A DNA stretch of 64,000 nucleotides from RI-153 sp041391225 (GCA_041391225.1 JAWKOL010000020.1:1-64000), one strand, 5' to 3'; shown: positions 45,486 to 55,771, counted from the first letter of the stretch. Program-made: numbers and translations. Notes: generated by a model not told the origin, from the sequence alone.

Positions 45486-46672
45486 TCACCCGAATCTGGT
45501 TTCCACGAACTTGCAGAAGCGCTCCATCGCCGGTTCAAGGACCGAAAAATCCGGCGCGTAGCAGATGCGGATGGCGCCCTCGCCGCCGTTGCCGAAAGCG
45601 CTGCCCGGCGCCACCGCCACCTTCGATTCTTGCAGCAGATCGAGGGCGAACTGGAACGAATCTTCGACGCCGACGATGCGCGGAAAAGATAGAACGCGCC
45701 GTCTGGTTTGGGCACGTCCACCGCCTTGAGCGAGGACAGAGCTTGGTAGCAGAAATCCATGCGCTCGTTGAAAGTTTCCACCATGCCCGCCAGTTCGTCT
45801 TCACCGTGGGCCAGCGCGACTTCCCCCGCCTTCTGCACAAAGGACGGCGCGTGCGAAACGATGAACTCGTTCAACTGCGCCGCTTTGGTCGCCAGATCAC
45901 GCCGCGCCGTCACCCAGCCCAGCCGCCAGCCCGTCATGCGGTAGCTTTTGGAGAACGAGTTGACCACGATCACCGCGTCCTCGCGCGTGGACAGGCGCAG
46001 GATCGACGGCGCGACGGTGTCCCCGTGCCTGTCGCCGTAGTAGATGCGCTCGTAGACTTCATCCGCCAGCAGCCACAGGTCGTGGCGGCGGCTGAAATCC
46101 AGCAACGCCTGCTGCTCATCCACCGTCGCCACCCAGCCCAACGGGTTCGACGGCGAGGTGAAGGCCAACAGCCGCGTGCGCGGCGTCACCGCGGCCTCCA
46201 GCGCCGCGAAATCGATTACGAAGCGCCCACCCGCCGACAGCATCGGGATCTCCACCGTCTTGCCACCGAACATCTCCACAATCGCCGACGCGTTGGGCCA
46301 GTTGGGGCTGAGCACCAGCGCCTCGTCCCCTGGATCGATGACACACTTGATCGCCACATTCAGCGCCTGCACCCCCGACGCCGTGATCAGCACCTCGTCC
46401 GCCGGGTTCAAGGTGACGCCGTGCAGTTCTTCCGTCTTGGCGGCAATGGCCCGGCGCAACGACGGCAGCCCGGCATTCTCAGTGTAGAAAGTAAAACCGT
46501 CTTGCATGGCCTGTGTGGCCGCTGCCTTGATGAAATCCGGCGTGGGCAAATTCGATTCGCCGAACTGGAGCCGGAGCACACCATCCATCGCAAAGGCGAC
46601 ATTGGCGATTTCGCGAATCCGCGACGGCTGCACCTTGTCCAAACTGGCAGCGAGAGGAATGGTTGATGTCAT
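45486..46672 (-). CDS. Class I/II aminotransferase (aspartate-aminotransferase type); one frame break near 45685
   Basis: From ATG 46672. PLP-binding lysine in NSFSKSYRMTGWRLGW (S-x-S-K), SPSNPLGW and the DEVYERIYYG segment identify fold type I. The frame slips in a T run after FYLF; restoring one T gives PRIVGVEDSFQFALDLLQ and a stop at 45486, about 395 residues. It probably transfers amino groups between aspartate or aromatic amino acids and 2-oxoglutarate. Followed by the ATCACGG array and MFS gene. Confidence 0.85.
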
Positions 46673-46835
46673 GGCGAAAGTAGCTTTCTGGTGGAGCAGA
46701 CCGAGGACCGAGGAATTGTCACCTGCAAACCTGCAATCTGCAGTATACCACCCCACTTTGACCTTCCCGTCATTTCTACCGATAATGACGACACGGCATC
46801 AACCCTCTTCGGGCCAAACATAAGGAGCAAACCCA

Positions 46836-48218
46836 ATGTCAAACTGGAAGGACTATCTGGCGCAGAATAAGGAGCGCTTCGATAGCGAACTGCTCGACTT
46901 CCTACGCATCCCCAGCATTTCGGCGCTGCCCGAGCACGCCAAAGACGTGTACAAAGCGGGCGAATGGGTGGCGGATCGGCTGCGCAAAGCCGGTGTGGAG
47001 AACGTGGAGATCATGCCCACCGGCGGCCATCCCGTCGTCTACGGTGATTGGCTACACGCCGAGGGCAAGCCCACCATCCTCATCTACGGCCATTTCGACG
47101 TACAGCCCGTGGATCCCCTGAATCTGTGGACGAACCCGCCCTTCGAGCCGACGGTGGACGGCGACCGCATCTACGCCCGCGGCGCCACCGACGACAAGGG
47201 CAACATGCTCGTCCCCATCCTGGCCGTGGAAGCGGTGCTCAAGAGCCAGGGCAGCCTGCCCGTGAACCTCAAATTCTGCTTCGAAGGCCAGGAAGAGATC
47301 GGCAGCCCCGAGTTGCCCGTCTTCCTGCCCCAGCACAAAGACCGCTTCTCCGCCGATCTGGCCGTCAGCGCCGACGCCGGCCAGTACAGCGAGACCGAAC
47401 CCGAGATCATGGTGGGCCTGCGCGGCATCTGCGGCATCCAGATCGACGTCAAGGGCGCCAAGAGCGACCTCCACTCGGGCATGGTGGGCGGCACGATCCA
47501 AAACCCGCTCCACGCCCTGGTGCAACTGCTCAACACCATGCACGATCAGCATGGCCGCATCACCGTGGACGGCTTCTACGACGAGGTGACCGAGCTTTCC
47601 GACGACGAACGCGCCGCCATCGCCCGCGTCCCCTTCGACGAGGAGGAATACCTGGACAACCTGGGGCTGGATCAGGCGTTCGGCGAACCGGGCTACACTG
47701 TGCGCGAGCGCGCCTGGATCCGCCCGACACTGGAGATCAACGGCATGTGGGGCGGCTTCCAGGGTGACGGCATCAAGACAGTGCTGCCCAACGAAGCCCA
47801 CGCCAAAATCACCTGTCGCCTCGTCCCCAAGCAGGATCCGGCCCGCATCGTGGAACTGTTACAAGCCCATGTCCAGGCCAACGCGCCGCGTGGCGTCACC
47901 GTCTCCACCACCGTACTCGGCACCCGTGGCAAGCCCTACCTGGTGCCAGCCGATCACCCCGGCAACCTGGCCGTGGCCGAAGTGTTGCGCAAGATCTACG
48001 GTGTGGAACCCTACCAGGTGCGCAGCGGCGGCAGCGTCCCCATCACCGGCATCTTCATGGACGCGCTGGATCTGCCCACCGTGGCCCTGGGCTTCGGCCT
48101 CAACGACGAAAATATCCACGCGCCCAACGAATTCTACCGCTGGAGCAGTTTCCACCGCGGACAGCAAGCCTACTGCGAACTACTCAACCGCCTGGGCGAA
48201 ACGGAGGGTTTATCGTGA
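46836..48218 (+). CDS. M20 family dipeptidase/peptidase
   Basis: 460 residues. Di-zinc ligands are visible in order: H in ILIYGHFDVQP, D in RGATDDKG, the catalytic and ligand glutamates in FEGQEEIGSPE, D in SADAG and a C-terminal H in ENIHAPNE. The dimerisation domain sits between about 200 and 320. Typical of cytoplasmic M20 dipeptidases such as carnosinase-like enzymes. Its stop overlaps the next gene start (GTGA). Confidence 0.9.
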   Translation: MSNWKDYLAQNKERFDSELLDFLRIPSISALPEHAKDVYKAGEWVADRLRKAGVENVEIMPTGGHPVVYGDWLHAEGKPTILIYGHFDVQPVDPLNLWTNPPFEPTVDGDRIYARGATDDKGNMLVPILAVEAVLKSQGSLPVNLKFCFEGQEEIGSPELPVFLPQHKDRFSADLAVSADAGQYSETEPEIMVGLRGICGIQIDVKGAKSDLHSGMVGGTIQNPLHALVQLLNTMHDQHGRITVDGFYDEVTELSDDERAAIARVPFDEEEYLDNLGLDQAFGEPGYTVRERAWIRPTLEINGMWGGFQGDGIKTVLPNEAHAKITCRLVPKQDPARIVELLQAHVQANAPRGVTVSTTVLGTRGKPYLVPADHPGNLAVAEVLRKIYGVEPYQVRSGGSVPITGIFMDALDLPTVALGFGLNDENIHAPNEFYRWSSFHRGQQAYCELLNRLGETEGLS

Positions 48219-49066
48219 GCGCCACCTTCAAACTGAGCGCCTTCGGCGACGAGATCGCCGACGATCTGGCCGAACAACTGCGCGTGCTCAACCAACTCAA
48301 CGTCGGCTACCTGGAACTGCGCGGCGCGTGGGGCAAGAACGTACTCAAACTCACCGATGATGAAGTCGCTCGCGTGGGCCAGATGTGCGCCGACGCCGGC
48401 GTCACCGTCAGCGCATTGGGCAGCCCGGTGGGCAAGTCGCCGCTGGCCGATCCCATCGAGAACGAACTGGGTAACCTGCGTCGCCTGATCGACATCGCCC
48501 GCGCCCTGGGGACGCGCACCATCCGCGTCTTCTCGTTCTACCCCGCCGACATCAGCACCAACGCCCACTACGATCAGCACCTGGACGAAGCCATCGCCAA
48601 GCTCAAAGCCTTGGCCGATCTGGCTGCCGCCGAAGACATGCAACTGGTGCTCGAAAACGAAAAGGACATCGTGGGCGACACCGTGGCGCGCTGTCGCGCC
48701 ATCCTCGCCGCCGTAGACAGCCCCAGCCTGCGCTTCGCCTGGGATCCGGCCAACTTCGTGCAGGTGAAAGAAGCCAAAGTGACCGAGCGTGGCTGGCCCG
48801 TGCTGGGCGAATACGTGGGCTACATCCACATCAAAGACGCGCTGCTCAACGACGGCGGCGTCACCGCGGCGGGAGAAGGCGACGGTCAGGTGCCGGAATT
48901 GCTCACCCACCTGCGCGACAGCGGCTACCAGGGCTTCCTGGCGCTGGAACCGCACCTGGTCGTCGCCGGCCACAGCACCGGCTTCAGCGGCACCAGCGGC
49001 ATGACCTATGCCGTGGAAAAACTGCGCCAGGTGATGGCCGCCACCGGCTGCGAAGAAATTCATTGA
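48215..49066 (+). CDS. Sugar-phosphate isomerase/epimerase (xylose-isomerase-like TIM barrel)
   Basis: 283 residues starting at GTG 48215, overlapping the peptidase stop, so translation is coupled. Metal-binding residues of the AP-endonuclease-2/isomerase fold are seen as E in LVLENEKDIV, D in FAWDPANF, H in GYIHIKDA and E in LALEPHLV. These enzymes interconvert keto sugars or their phosphates; the substrate is unknown. The link to an M20 peptidase is unusual but conserved overlap suggests joint expression. Confidence 0.8.
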   Translation: MSATFKLSAFGDEIADDLAEQLRVLNQLNVGYLELRGAWGKNVLKLTDDEVARVGQMCADAGVTVSALGSPVGKSPLADPIENELGNLRRLIDIARALGTRTIRVFSFYPADISTNAHYDQHLDEAIAKLKALADLAAAEDMQLVLENEKDIVGDTVARCRAILAAVDSPSLRFAWDPANFVQVKEAKVTERGWPVLGEYVGYIHIKDALLNDGGVTAAGEGDGQVPELLTHLRDSGYQGFLALEPHLVVAGHSTGFSGTSGMTYAVEKLRQVMAATGCEEIH

Positions 49067-49463
49067 CACGACCATGTAGGCGCTGCGTTGGGTGTCGTTG
49101 GGCGCGTACAGCTTCACAGGGATCAGCGAAGAATACGTCACACTCTCCAATGTCACAGGAGAAGCGGCCAAGAGCACCCGCGTCCTCTGGGACGCATTAC
49201 GCCTGGAACAGCGCTGACACAGGCAGACGCGGAGGTTGATCCACGAAGCCATACGAAGCACCCCAGAGGGCAGAGAGGGACACGGATTTCAGGACACCCC
49301 GACCAGGACAGCAACAAAAGCAGATCAGATGCCTTTTCTGCGTCCTGAGAATCCTGCAAGTCCGTGTCTTTGCTCTTCTTCTGTCTTCGTGTTCCTTCTT
49401 GGATCAATCTCTGCGTGGATCAAGTTCTGAACAGCGTAAAACCACCGAAAGGACACGAATCGG
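49067..49463. other. Intergenic region with CACGAAG element
   Basis: No supported gene on either strand. From 49238 to 49406 it holds a CACGAAG-family inverted repeat (GATCCACGAAG ... CTTCTTGGATC) with GGACACGGATTTCAGGA and TCCTGAGAATCCTG inside. The first 170 bp are coding-like but contain no identifiable protein. Confidence 0.55.
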
Positions 49464-50234
49464 ATGCCGATTTTGGATGCGTTTAAGTTGGAGGGGAAGG
49501 TGGCGCTTGTCACCGGGGGGAATCGCGGGCTGGGCAAGCAGATGGCGCTGGCCCTGGCCGAAGCCGGCGCGGACGTGGCGCTGACCAGTCGCTCGATCCA
49601 CCGCGCCGAAGAAGTTGCGCGTGAGATCGCCGAGGCCACCGGGCGCAAGTGCATCGGCTACGCCTGCGACGTGGCCAATCCCGGCGATGTCGAATCGATG
49701 ATGACACAGTTGATCCACGATTTCGGCGGCATCCACATTGTGATCAACAATGCCGGCATCAACATTCGCGGCCCCATCGACAAGCTGACGCTGGCCGAAT
49801 TCCAAGAAGTGCTCGACACCAACGTCACTGGGATGTGGCTGGTGTGCCGCGCCGCCGCGCCCTACCTCAAGGATCAACGCTACGGACGCGTAATCAACAT
49901 CGGCTCCACACTCTCGGTGATCGCGATTGCCGAGCGCACGCCCTACGCCAGCAGCAAAGGCGCGGTGTTGCAGATGACCCGCGCCCTGGCGCTGGAGTGG
50001 GCGCCCTACGGCATCACCGTCAACGCCATGTTGCCCGGTCCTTTCGCAACGGAGATGAACACCTCACTGGTGGAAGATCCGGTGGCGTACCAGAGCTTCA
50101 TCCAGAAGGTGCCGCTGGGGCGGTGGGGCGAACTCCACGAGATCGGCGGGCTGGCCGTCTTCCTGGCCAGCGACGCCTCCAGCTTCGTCACCGGCGCGGG
50201 GATCAGCATCGACGGCGGCTGGACGGTGATGTAA
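49464..50234 (+). CDS. Short-chain dehydrogenase/reductase (gluconate 5-dehydrogenase-like)
   Basis: 256 residues. Cofactor motif TGGNRGLG at 17-24, NNAG at 95-98, catalytic S148, Y161 and K165. C-terminal GPFATEMN and SSFVTGAGISIDGGWTV fit the gluconate-dehydrogenase branch. It would interconvert a keto-sugar acid and its alcohol; the exact substrate is unknown. A strong terminator follows. Confidence 0.85.
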   Translation: MPILDAFKLEGKVALVTGGNRGLGKQMALALAEAGADVALTSRSIHRAEEVAREIAEATGRKCIGYACDVANPGDVESMMTQLIHDFGGIHIVINNAGINIRGPIDKLTLAEFQEVLDTNVTGMWLVCRAAAPYLKDQRYGRVINIGSTLSVIAIAERTPYASSKGAVLQMTRALALEWAPYGITVNAMLPGPFATEMNTSLVEDPVAYQSFIQKVPLGRWGELHEIGGLAVFLASDASSFVTGAGISIDGGWTVM

Positions 50235-50252
50235 CGCAGCTTTGAACAGATC

Positions 50253-50288
50253 AAAAAACTCCTGGGCGTAGCGCCCAGGAGTTTTTTT
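50253..50288 (+). terminator. Intrinsic terminator after the SDR gene
   Basis: A-rich lead, perfect stem ACTCCTGGGCG / CGCCCAGGAGT with a 4-nt loop (TAGC), then seven T residues. Classical Rho-independent form, and symmetric enough to serve the convergent SOD gene. Confidence 0.9.
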
Positions 50289-50334
50289 GTTCTTTGTCAT
50301 CTCACAATTCGAGATAGTCTACGTCACCCCAAAT

Positions 50335-50943
50335 TTACTTGGCGGCGGCGTAGTTCGCGGCGACCTTACTCCAGTCCACCACGTTCCACCACTCCTTGAT
50401 GTAGTCGGGGCGGCGGTTCTGGTAGCGCAGGTAGTAGGCGTGTTCCCACACGTCCAGGCCCAAAATCGGGGTGTCACCCTTCATGTACGGGCTGTCCTGG
50501 TTGGGGGTGCCGTAGACATCGAGGCTGCCGTCGCTCTTCACCACGAGCCAGGCCCAGCCACTGCCAAATTGGCCGGCGCCCGCCGCGGAGAACTTCTCTT
50601 TGAAGGCGTCGAAGCTGCCGAACTTGGCGTTGATGGCATCGGCCAGCGCGCCGCTGGGGGCGCCGCCGCCGTTCGGCCCCATGATCGCCCAGAACAGGTT
50701 GTGGTTGGCGTAGCCGCCACCGTTGTTGCGCACAGCGGTGCGGATGTTCTCCGGCACGGCGTCCATGTTGCGCAGGATCTCTTCGATGGACTTGCCTTCC
50801 AGGTCGGTGCCCTTGATGGCATTGTTCAGGTTGTTGGTGTAGGCGGCATGATGCTTGTCGTGGTGAATGCCCATCGTCGTAGCGTCGATGGACTTCTCCA
50901 GCGCGTCGTTGGCGTAGGGCAGGGGTGCAAGTTCAAAAGCCAT
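50335..50943 (-). CDS. sodA: Superoxide dismutase, Mn type
   Basis: 202 residues. Metal ligands are H27 (HHDKHHAAY), H81 (YANHNLFWAIMG), D164 and H168 (LDVWEHAYY). Q149 in PNQDSP and glycine in the MGPNG loop favour the manganese form over iron. No signal peptide, so cytoplasmic. It would convert superoxide to peroxide and oxygen and indicates exposure to oxygen. Confidence 0.95.
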   Translation of the reverse strand: MAFELAPLPYANDALEKSIDATTMGIHHDKHHAAYTNNLNNAIKGTDLEGKSIEEILRNMDAVPENIRTAVRNNGGGYANHNLFWAIMGPNGGGAPSGALADAINAKFGSFDAFKEKFSAAGAGQFGSGWAWLVVKSDGSLDVYGTPNQDSPYMKGDTPILGLDVWEHAYYLRYQNRRPDYIKEWWNVVDWSKVAANYAAAK

Positions 50944-51311
50944 GATTGTCTCTCCTCATGTGGATTGATTGTATCCCGAAAGTGGGGGATGGTTGATAGA
51001 TGATTGCTACTACGAAAAGTATATCGGACATCTTTCGGAGCCGTCAAAATTGACGGCGGCGAAGCCCGTTCCACTCCTTATCATGTGCCAAATGCTTGAC
51101 ACGATGAAGGAAGTTTGATTACATTGTTGGGGAAGAATCTATCCAACATCGATCTGGTTTCCCCGAACCGTCGACCACGTATCACCCGCCGCGCCGCCAT
51201 TGCGCATCGTCTTTCAGCAAAAACCGTTGCGAACGCAGAGAGCATCCTGCGGTTTTTTGCGTGAGCCGTCCAGCACCATCTTTGGGCCGGCGCTAACACA
51301 GGCAACGTACT
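50944..51311. other. Non-coding region between SOD and the lamin-tail protein
   Basis: No credible gene. It separates divergent genes and presumably carries both promoters; no convincing -35/-10 pair or operator could be picked out by eye. A short imperfect palindrome, GACGGCTCCGAAAG / CTTTCGGAGCCGTC, lies near 51033. Confidence 0.4.
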
Positions 51312-54300
51312 ATGTCCCGCGTATTCTCTCTCCGTATTTTGGGTGTGGGTTTGCTGCTGTTTGCCCTGGTGATTGGGCTGAATCTGCGCCGCGGCGATTC
51401 GGTGGCGCAAGCGGCCGTCGCTGCTGTACCGCTGCGCATCAGCCAGATCTACGGCGCCGGCGGCAACCAGGGCGCGCTGTGGCAGGCCGATTTCGTCGAA
51501 CTCTTCAACGCAGGTGACACACCCATCGATCTCACCGGCTGGGCCGTGGAATACGCCTCCGCGGGCGGCGACAGTTGGCGGCGCACCGCGCTCGACGGCG
51601 TCTCGATTTCGCCGTACCGCTACCTCTTGGTGACGGGGCCTGGCAGCGGCGGCAACGGCGCGCCCCTGCCCGTGCCAGATGTCGCCGGCTCAACCAACCT
51701 CAGCGGCAGCGACGGCAAAGTGCGGCTGGTGGACGGCGGCGGTGCGGTGATCGACTTGGTTGGCTACGGCGATGCCGACACGTTTGAAGGCAACGGACCC
51801 GTCCCCGCGCTGTCCGCGGCCAATGGCGCCCTGCGCAATGACAACGGCTGCGCCGACAGCGACGACAACGCCGCCGACTTCCAACGCCTGTCACCCACGC
51901 CGCGCAACAGCGCCGACCCGCCGTACGTCTGCACCGGTGGCCCCACCCCCACCGATACACCCACACCCGACGGCACCCCCACCCCCGAACCACCGACGCC
52001 CACCGCCACAAACACGCCCTCCACCCCCGCGGGGACACTCCTGATCAGCGAATTCCTGGCCGATCCCAGCGCCGTGGACGACAACGACGGCGAGTGGATC
52101 GAGATCGCCAATCCTGGAACGTCCGCCGTCAGCCTGCGCGGCTGGACACTTGCCGACGAGGGCCGCGATCAGCATGTCATCGAGGCGGATCTGCTGGTTG
52201 AACCGGGCGCTTACGTTGTGTTGGGGCGCAACGGTGATCCGGCGCAGAACGGCGGCGTGCCCCTCGCCTATCTCTACGCCGGCATTTCCCTGGCCAACAG
52301 CGACGACGAACTGCTCCTCTACGCGCCCGATGGCTCGCTGGTGGATGTGGTGAAATGGGGCGCGGGAACCGGCCTCAGCACCAGCCGCGGCGCCAGCCTC
52401 TACCGCTCGTCTCCGGCGACGGACGCCGTCTGGATCACCGCGTCCACCGCCTGGCCGGGGTCCGCGGGCGATTTTGGCAACCCCGGTCGCGGACCGGACG
52501 ACGCGCCGCCCACAGCAACACCGACGCCGGGCGAAGGCCCCACCGACGTCCCTACCGATGTCCCAACCGACACACCGTCCGATACCCCAACGGTGACGCC
52601 GACGCCCCATCGCCTCTTTCTCAGCGAGATCCTGGCCGATGCCGACGCCGTCAACGACAGCGAAGGCGAGTGGATCGAGATCTACAACCCCGGCCCCACA
52701 GGCGTGGATCTGGCCGGCTGGATCCTCAGCGACGGGGCGCGCGACAACCACGTCATCGAAGGCGCGGTGTGGGTTGCGGTGGGCGCGTATGTGGTCCTGG
52801 CGCGCAACGGCGATCCAACCCAGAATGGCGGCGTGACCGCCGCCTACGTCTACCGCGGCGTCACTCTGGGCAACGACGCCGACGAAATCCGGCTGCTCGA
52901 TCCTGGCGGCAACCAACAGGATCGAGTGGCCTGGGGCGGTGACTCGCCGCTGCGCGTCGTCACCGGCGCCAGCCTGGAACGCACCAACTTCGACGACGTG
53001 GCACAATGGCAGGTGGCCGCCGTCGCCTGGCCAGGCTCTGCCGGGGATCGCGGATCGCCGGGCAGAGCCTACACCGTGCCGCCGCTGGATACACCGACTG
53101 TCACCGCCACGGCCACGCCCGCTGTTGCGCCGTCGCCCACGTTCACGCCCACCGCTACCCCCACACCCACCGCCACGCCCACCCGCCCCGCCGTGGCCTG
53201 GCCGCTGCCTAAGTTTTCGTCCGCTCTCCAAATCGAAGAAGTGGCCTTCCGCGGCAGCGATACCGAGTTCATTTCGCTGGTCAACACAGGAGGCGCGGAG
53301 TTGAATCTGGCTGGCTGGTCGGTAGGCGACGCCGAAGTCCCCGGCGACGGCGAAGGCATGTACGCGCTGCCGTCCTTTCTGCTGCCGCCGGGCGTGCCTT
53401 TTGTGATCGCGCGCAACGGCGCCGCGTTTCAAGTGGCATACGGGCGCGCCCCCAACGCCCAGTTCGAGGAAGCAGACGCAGTGGCGCCGGTGCTCGAACG
53501 GCAGCGCGGACTGGCAAGCGGCTCGCTGGCGCTCAACGACAGCGGCGACGAGGTGATCCTGCTCGATCCCAGCGGCAGGTTGGCCGATGCCGTGGCCTAC
53601 GGTGATGGCGACGCGGTTGTGCTGGGCCTGTCCACGGCGTTGACAGCGCCCAGCGCGGTCAGCCTTCAGCGCGTCCCCGGGTTCGCCTTCCCCCAGACAC
53701 GTGATCCGCGCCTGCGTTTCCTGTGGGCGCGGCCCGATCCTTTCGACGTGCAACGGCTCCCCGATACACAGCCCCCGCCGCCACTCAACTTGCCCGATGG
53801 TCTGCTCGGTGTGGTGGGGACGATGGGTGTCTCCACTACCTTTTCGCCGGATGGTCTGGCGCCGCCGCACCGCGTGGCCCTGGCCGCGGCTCAATCCGGC
53901 TTACACTTCGCAGCGATGGCCGACGTCGATCCCACGGCACAGCAGATGACCAGCGCATCGCGCACGCTGACGCTGCCTTCCTGGCGTTGGCAAGGCGGAA
54001 ACGGCGACGCTGCCGTGATCTACGGTCCGTATTTTGAGACAGGAGCGGATCGCCTTGCCCTGCTCGATGGATTGACAGCCACCGGCGCGCTCGCCCAGTG
54101 GATGCGCGGTGACACGCCCGATCATGCCAACGTGATCGCTGTGGCAGCGGACAATGTCGACGGCGCGGCGGACGCCCACGCCCTATGGCGCGACAGGCGT
54201 GCGCTCCTGCTTGCCGGCAACACCCTGCCGCCGCTGCCAGGCTACTTCGATCCGTCGCCGCGCTACACCGGCCTGGCGGTGGACAACGCCAACGTGGACG

Positions 54301-55766
54301 GCGCCCTCGCCGCCATGCGGGCGCGCCGCGGCTGGCTCACCAGCGATCCGAACACGTCCTTGACGCTGCGCACCGAAAGCGGCGTGTGGATGGGCAGCAT
54401 CGCGCCGTTGACGGGTCAACTTTCGCTCGTCATCAACTACCAGGACGGCGACGGCGAGATCGCAGGCGTCGCCCTGTGGCAGGACGGCAAACCGCTGAGT
54501 CAACTGGATGTGCCGCCCGCAAACGGCGAATGGCGCGTCACTGTCCCCGCCGCGCCCAACGGCCTGATCTACGCCGTAGCCACGCAGATCGACGGCGATT
54601 TTGCCGTCACCATGCCGCTGCGGGTGACGGGCAACGGCAACGCCCGCGTCTGGATCAACGAGGTGATGCCGATCCCGCTTGCGGATTTCAACGGCGACGG
54701 TGTGGCCGATACCGGCGACGAGTACGTGGAATTCTGGAATGCCGGCCCCGATCCAATTTCGCTGGCGGGCTGGCAACTGGCCGATCTGCCCGACAGCGCG
54801 CCCACACAACGTCGCCTCTTCACGTTGGGGCCGCAACACTTCCTCGACGTGGGCGCATTCCTGGTGATCTGGGGCAAAGAGAGCTTCGTGGGGCTGAACA
54901 ACAGCAACGAACGGCTGGCCCTCTTCGACGCCGCCGGCCAACTGGTGGACGTGATTGAGTGGTCGTCTTCGCCAGGCGCGAATCGCACGTTCAGCCGCGT
55001 CCCCGACGGCGGGCGCTGGGATCTGTGGGGATCTTCGCCGGGGCGCACCAACGGCAATTACGTCGAAAGACCGTTCGTCCCCACGCCGCCTGCCTGGGAG
55101 GTGGCGGGCAGCGCCGCGCCGGGGACGCCGGGCGGCGAGGCCGTCGGTCCGCTCGGTTCGGTGACGCAGGCCAAGCTGGCCGGATTGGGTGAGCCGGTGC
55201 GCTTTGTGGGGGTGGTCACCGCGGCGCCGGGGCTGTTCAACGCGGCGATCTACGTGGCCGATGCCGCGGCCGCGCCCAACGAGGTCACCGCGGCCGTGGG
55301 TGTGCAAGTCTACCTGCGCCGCGGCGACTTTCCATCGCTGGCCGAAGGGGATCGCGTCGACGTGCAGGGCGTGATGGATTCGTTCCGCGGTGAGCGCGAG
55401 ATCCGCGTCGAGCGCCCCGAGGACATCTGGCGCGTGGACGGCGGCGCGGCGCTACTGCCGCTGCGTGTGCGCGCCGCCGACATCGGCGAGAAGTTGGAAG
55501 GGCGATTGGTCACCTTCGAGGGGATCGTCAGCGGTTTCCGCGGCAGCAGCTTCTTCCTCGCCGATCCCGACGATGCGGCAGCCGAGCCGGTGGAAATCCA
55601 CGTGCGCAGCAGCCTGCCCTGGCGGCGACCGTATGTGGTGGAAGGCGACCGTTGGCGGGTCACCGGCATCGTGGGTCAATTCGCGCTGGAAGCGCCGTGG
55701 AACGGAGGATATCGGGTCCTCGCGCGGTATGAGGGGGATCTGGTGCGAGTGGCGCAGGGTGAGTGA
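51312..55766 (+). CDS. Giant secreted protein with five lamin-tail domains, a PHP-like domain and an OB-fold tail
   Basis: 1484 residues with a signal peptide (LGVGLLLFALVIGLNL). Lamin-tail (LTD) domains start near residues 38, 242, 434, 639 and 1113, each opening with a strand such as LLISEFLADPSAVDD or VWINEVMPI and containing the EW-IE/N-G-L-GW pattern. Proline/threonine linkers (PTPTDTPTPDGTPTPEPP type) join them. Residues about 831-1000 resemble a degenerate PHP/CehA-type domain (GVSTTFSPDG...MADVDP) lacking the usual histidines. The C-terminus from about 1289 is an OB-fold region (DVQGVMDSFRGEREIRVE). It is probably extracellular, possibly adhesive or nucleic-acid binding. Confidence 0.8.
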   Translation: MSRVFSLRILGVGLLLFALVIGLNLRRGDSVAQAAVAAVPLRISQIYGAGGNQGALWQADFVELFNAGDTPIDLTGWAVEYASAGGDSWRRTALDGVSISPYRYLLVTGPGSGGNGAPLPVPDVAGSTNLSGSDGKVRLVDGGGAVIDLVGYGDADTFEGNGPVPALSAANGALRNDNGCADSDDNAADFQRLSPTPRNSADPPYVCTGGPTPTDTPTPDGTPTPEPPTPTATNTPSTPAGTLLISEFLADPSAVDDNDGEWIEIANPGTSAVSLRGWTLADEGRDQHVIEADLLVEPGAYVVLGRNGDPAQNGGVPLAYLYAGISLANSDDELLLYAPDGSLVDVVKWGAGTGLSTSRGASLYRSSPATDAVWITASTAWPGSAGDFGNPGRGPDDAPPTATPTPGEGPTDVPTDVPTDTPSDTPTVTPTPHRLFLSEILADADAVNDSEGEWIEIYNPGPTGVDLAGWILSDGARDNHVIEGAVWVAVGAYVVLARNGDPTQNGGVTAAYVYRGVTLGNDADEIRLLDPGGNQQDRVAWGGDSPLRVVTGASLERTNFDDVAQWQVAAVAWPGSAGDRGSPGRAYTVPPLDTPTVTATATPAVAPSPTFTPTATPTPTATPTRPAVAWPLPKFSSALQIEEVAFRGSDTEFISLVNTGGAELNLAGWSVGDAEVPGDGEGMYALPSFLLPPGVPFVIARNGAAFQVAYGRAPNAQFEEADAVAPVLERQRGLASGSLALNDSGDEVILLDPSGRLADAVAYGDGDAVVLGLSTALTAPSAVSLQRVPGFAFPQTRDPRLRFLWARPDPFDVQRLPDTQPPPPLNLPDGLLGVVGTMGVSTTFSPDGLAPPHRVALAAAQSGLHFAAMADVDPTAQQMTSASRTLTLPSWRWQGGNGDAAVIYGPYFETGADRLALLDGLTATGALAQWMRGDTPDHANVIAVAADNVDGAADAHALWRDRRALLLAGNTLPPLPGYFDPSPRYTGLAVDNANVDGALAAMRARRGWLTSDPNTSLTLRTESGVWMGSIAPLTGQLSLVINYQDGDGEIAGVALWQDGKPLSQLDVPPANGEWRVTVPAAPNGLIYAVATQIDGDFAVTMPLRVTGNGNARVWINEVMPIPLADFNGDGVADTGDEYVEFWNAGPDPISLAGWQLADLPDSAPTQRRLFTLGPQHFLDVGAFLVIWGKESFVGLNNSNERLALFDAAGQLVDVIEWSSSPGANRTFSRVPDGGRWDLWGSSPGRTNGNYVERPFVPTPPAWEVAGSAAPGTPGGEAVGPLGSVTQAKLAGLGEPVRFVGVVTAAPGLFNAAIYVADAAAAPNEVTAAVGVQVYLRRGDFPSLAEGDRVDVQGVMDSFRGEREIRVERPEDIWRVDGGAALLPLRVRAADIGEKLEGRLVTFEGIVSGFRGSSFFLADPDDAAAEPVEIHVRSSLPWRRPYVVEGDRWRVTGIVGQFALEAPWNGGYRVLARYEGDLVRVAQGE

Positions 55767-55771
55767 ATAAG

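Noticed and set aside
48170..49261. A minus-strand frame across the isomerase gene
   Set aside because: The plus strand encodes a recognisable TIM barrel with metal residues; the minus frame has no family match.
51033..51060. Imperfect palindrome upstream of the lamin-tail gene as an operator
   Set aside because: Too short and imperfect, with no second copy in the window to support a regulatory role.
51891..53894. A 667-codon minus-strand open frame under the lamin-tail gene
   Set aside because: Arg/Gly-rich composition and no conserved motif; the plus strand encodes clear lamin-tail domains over the same stretch.
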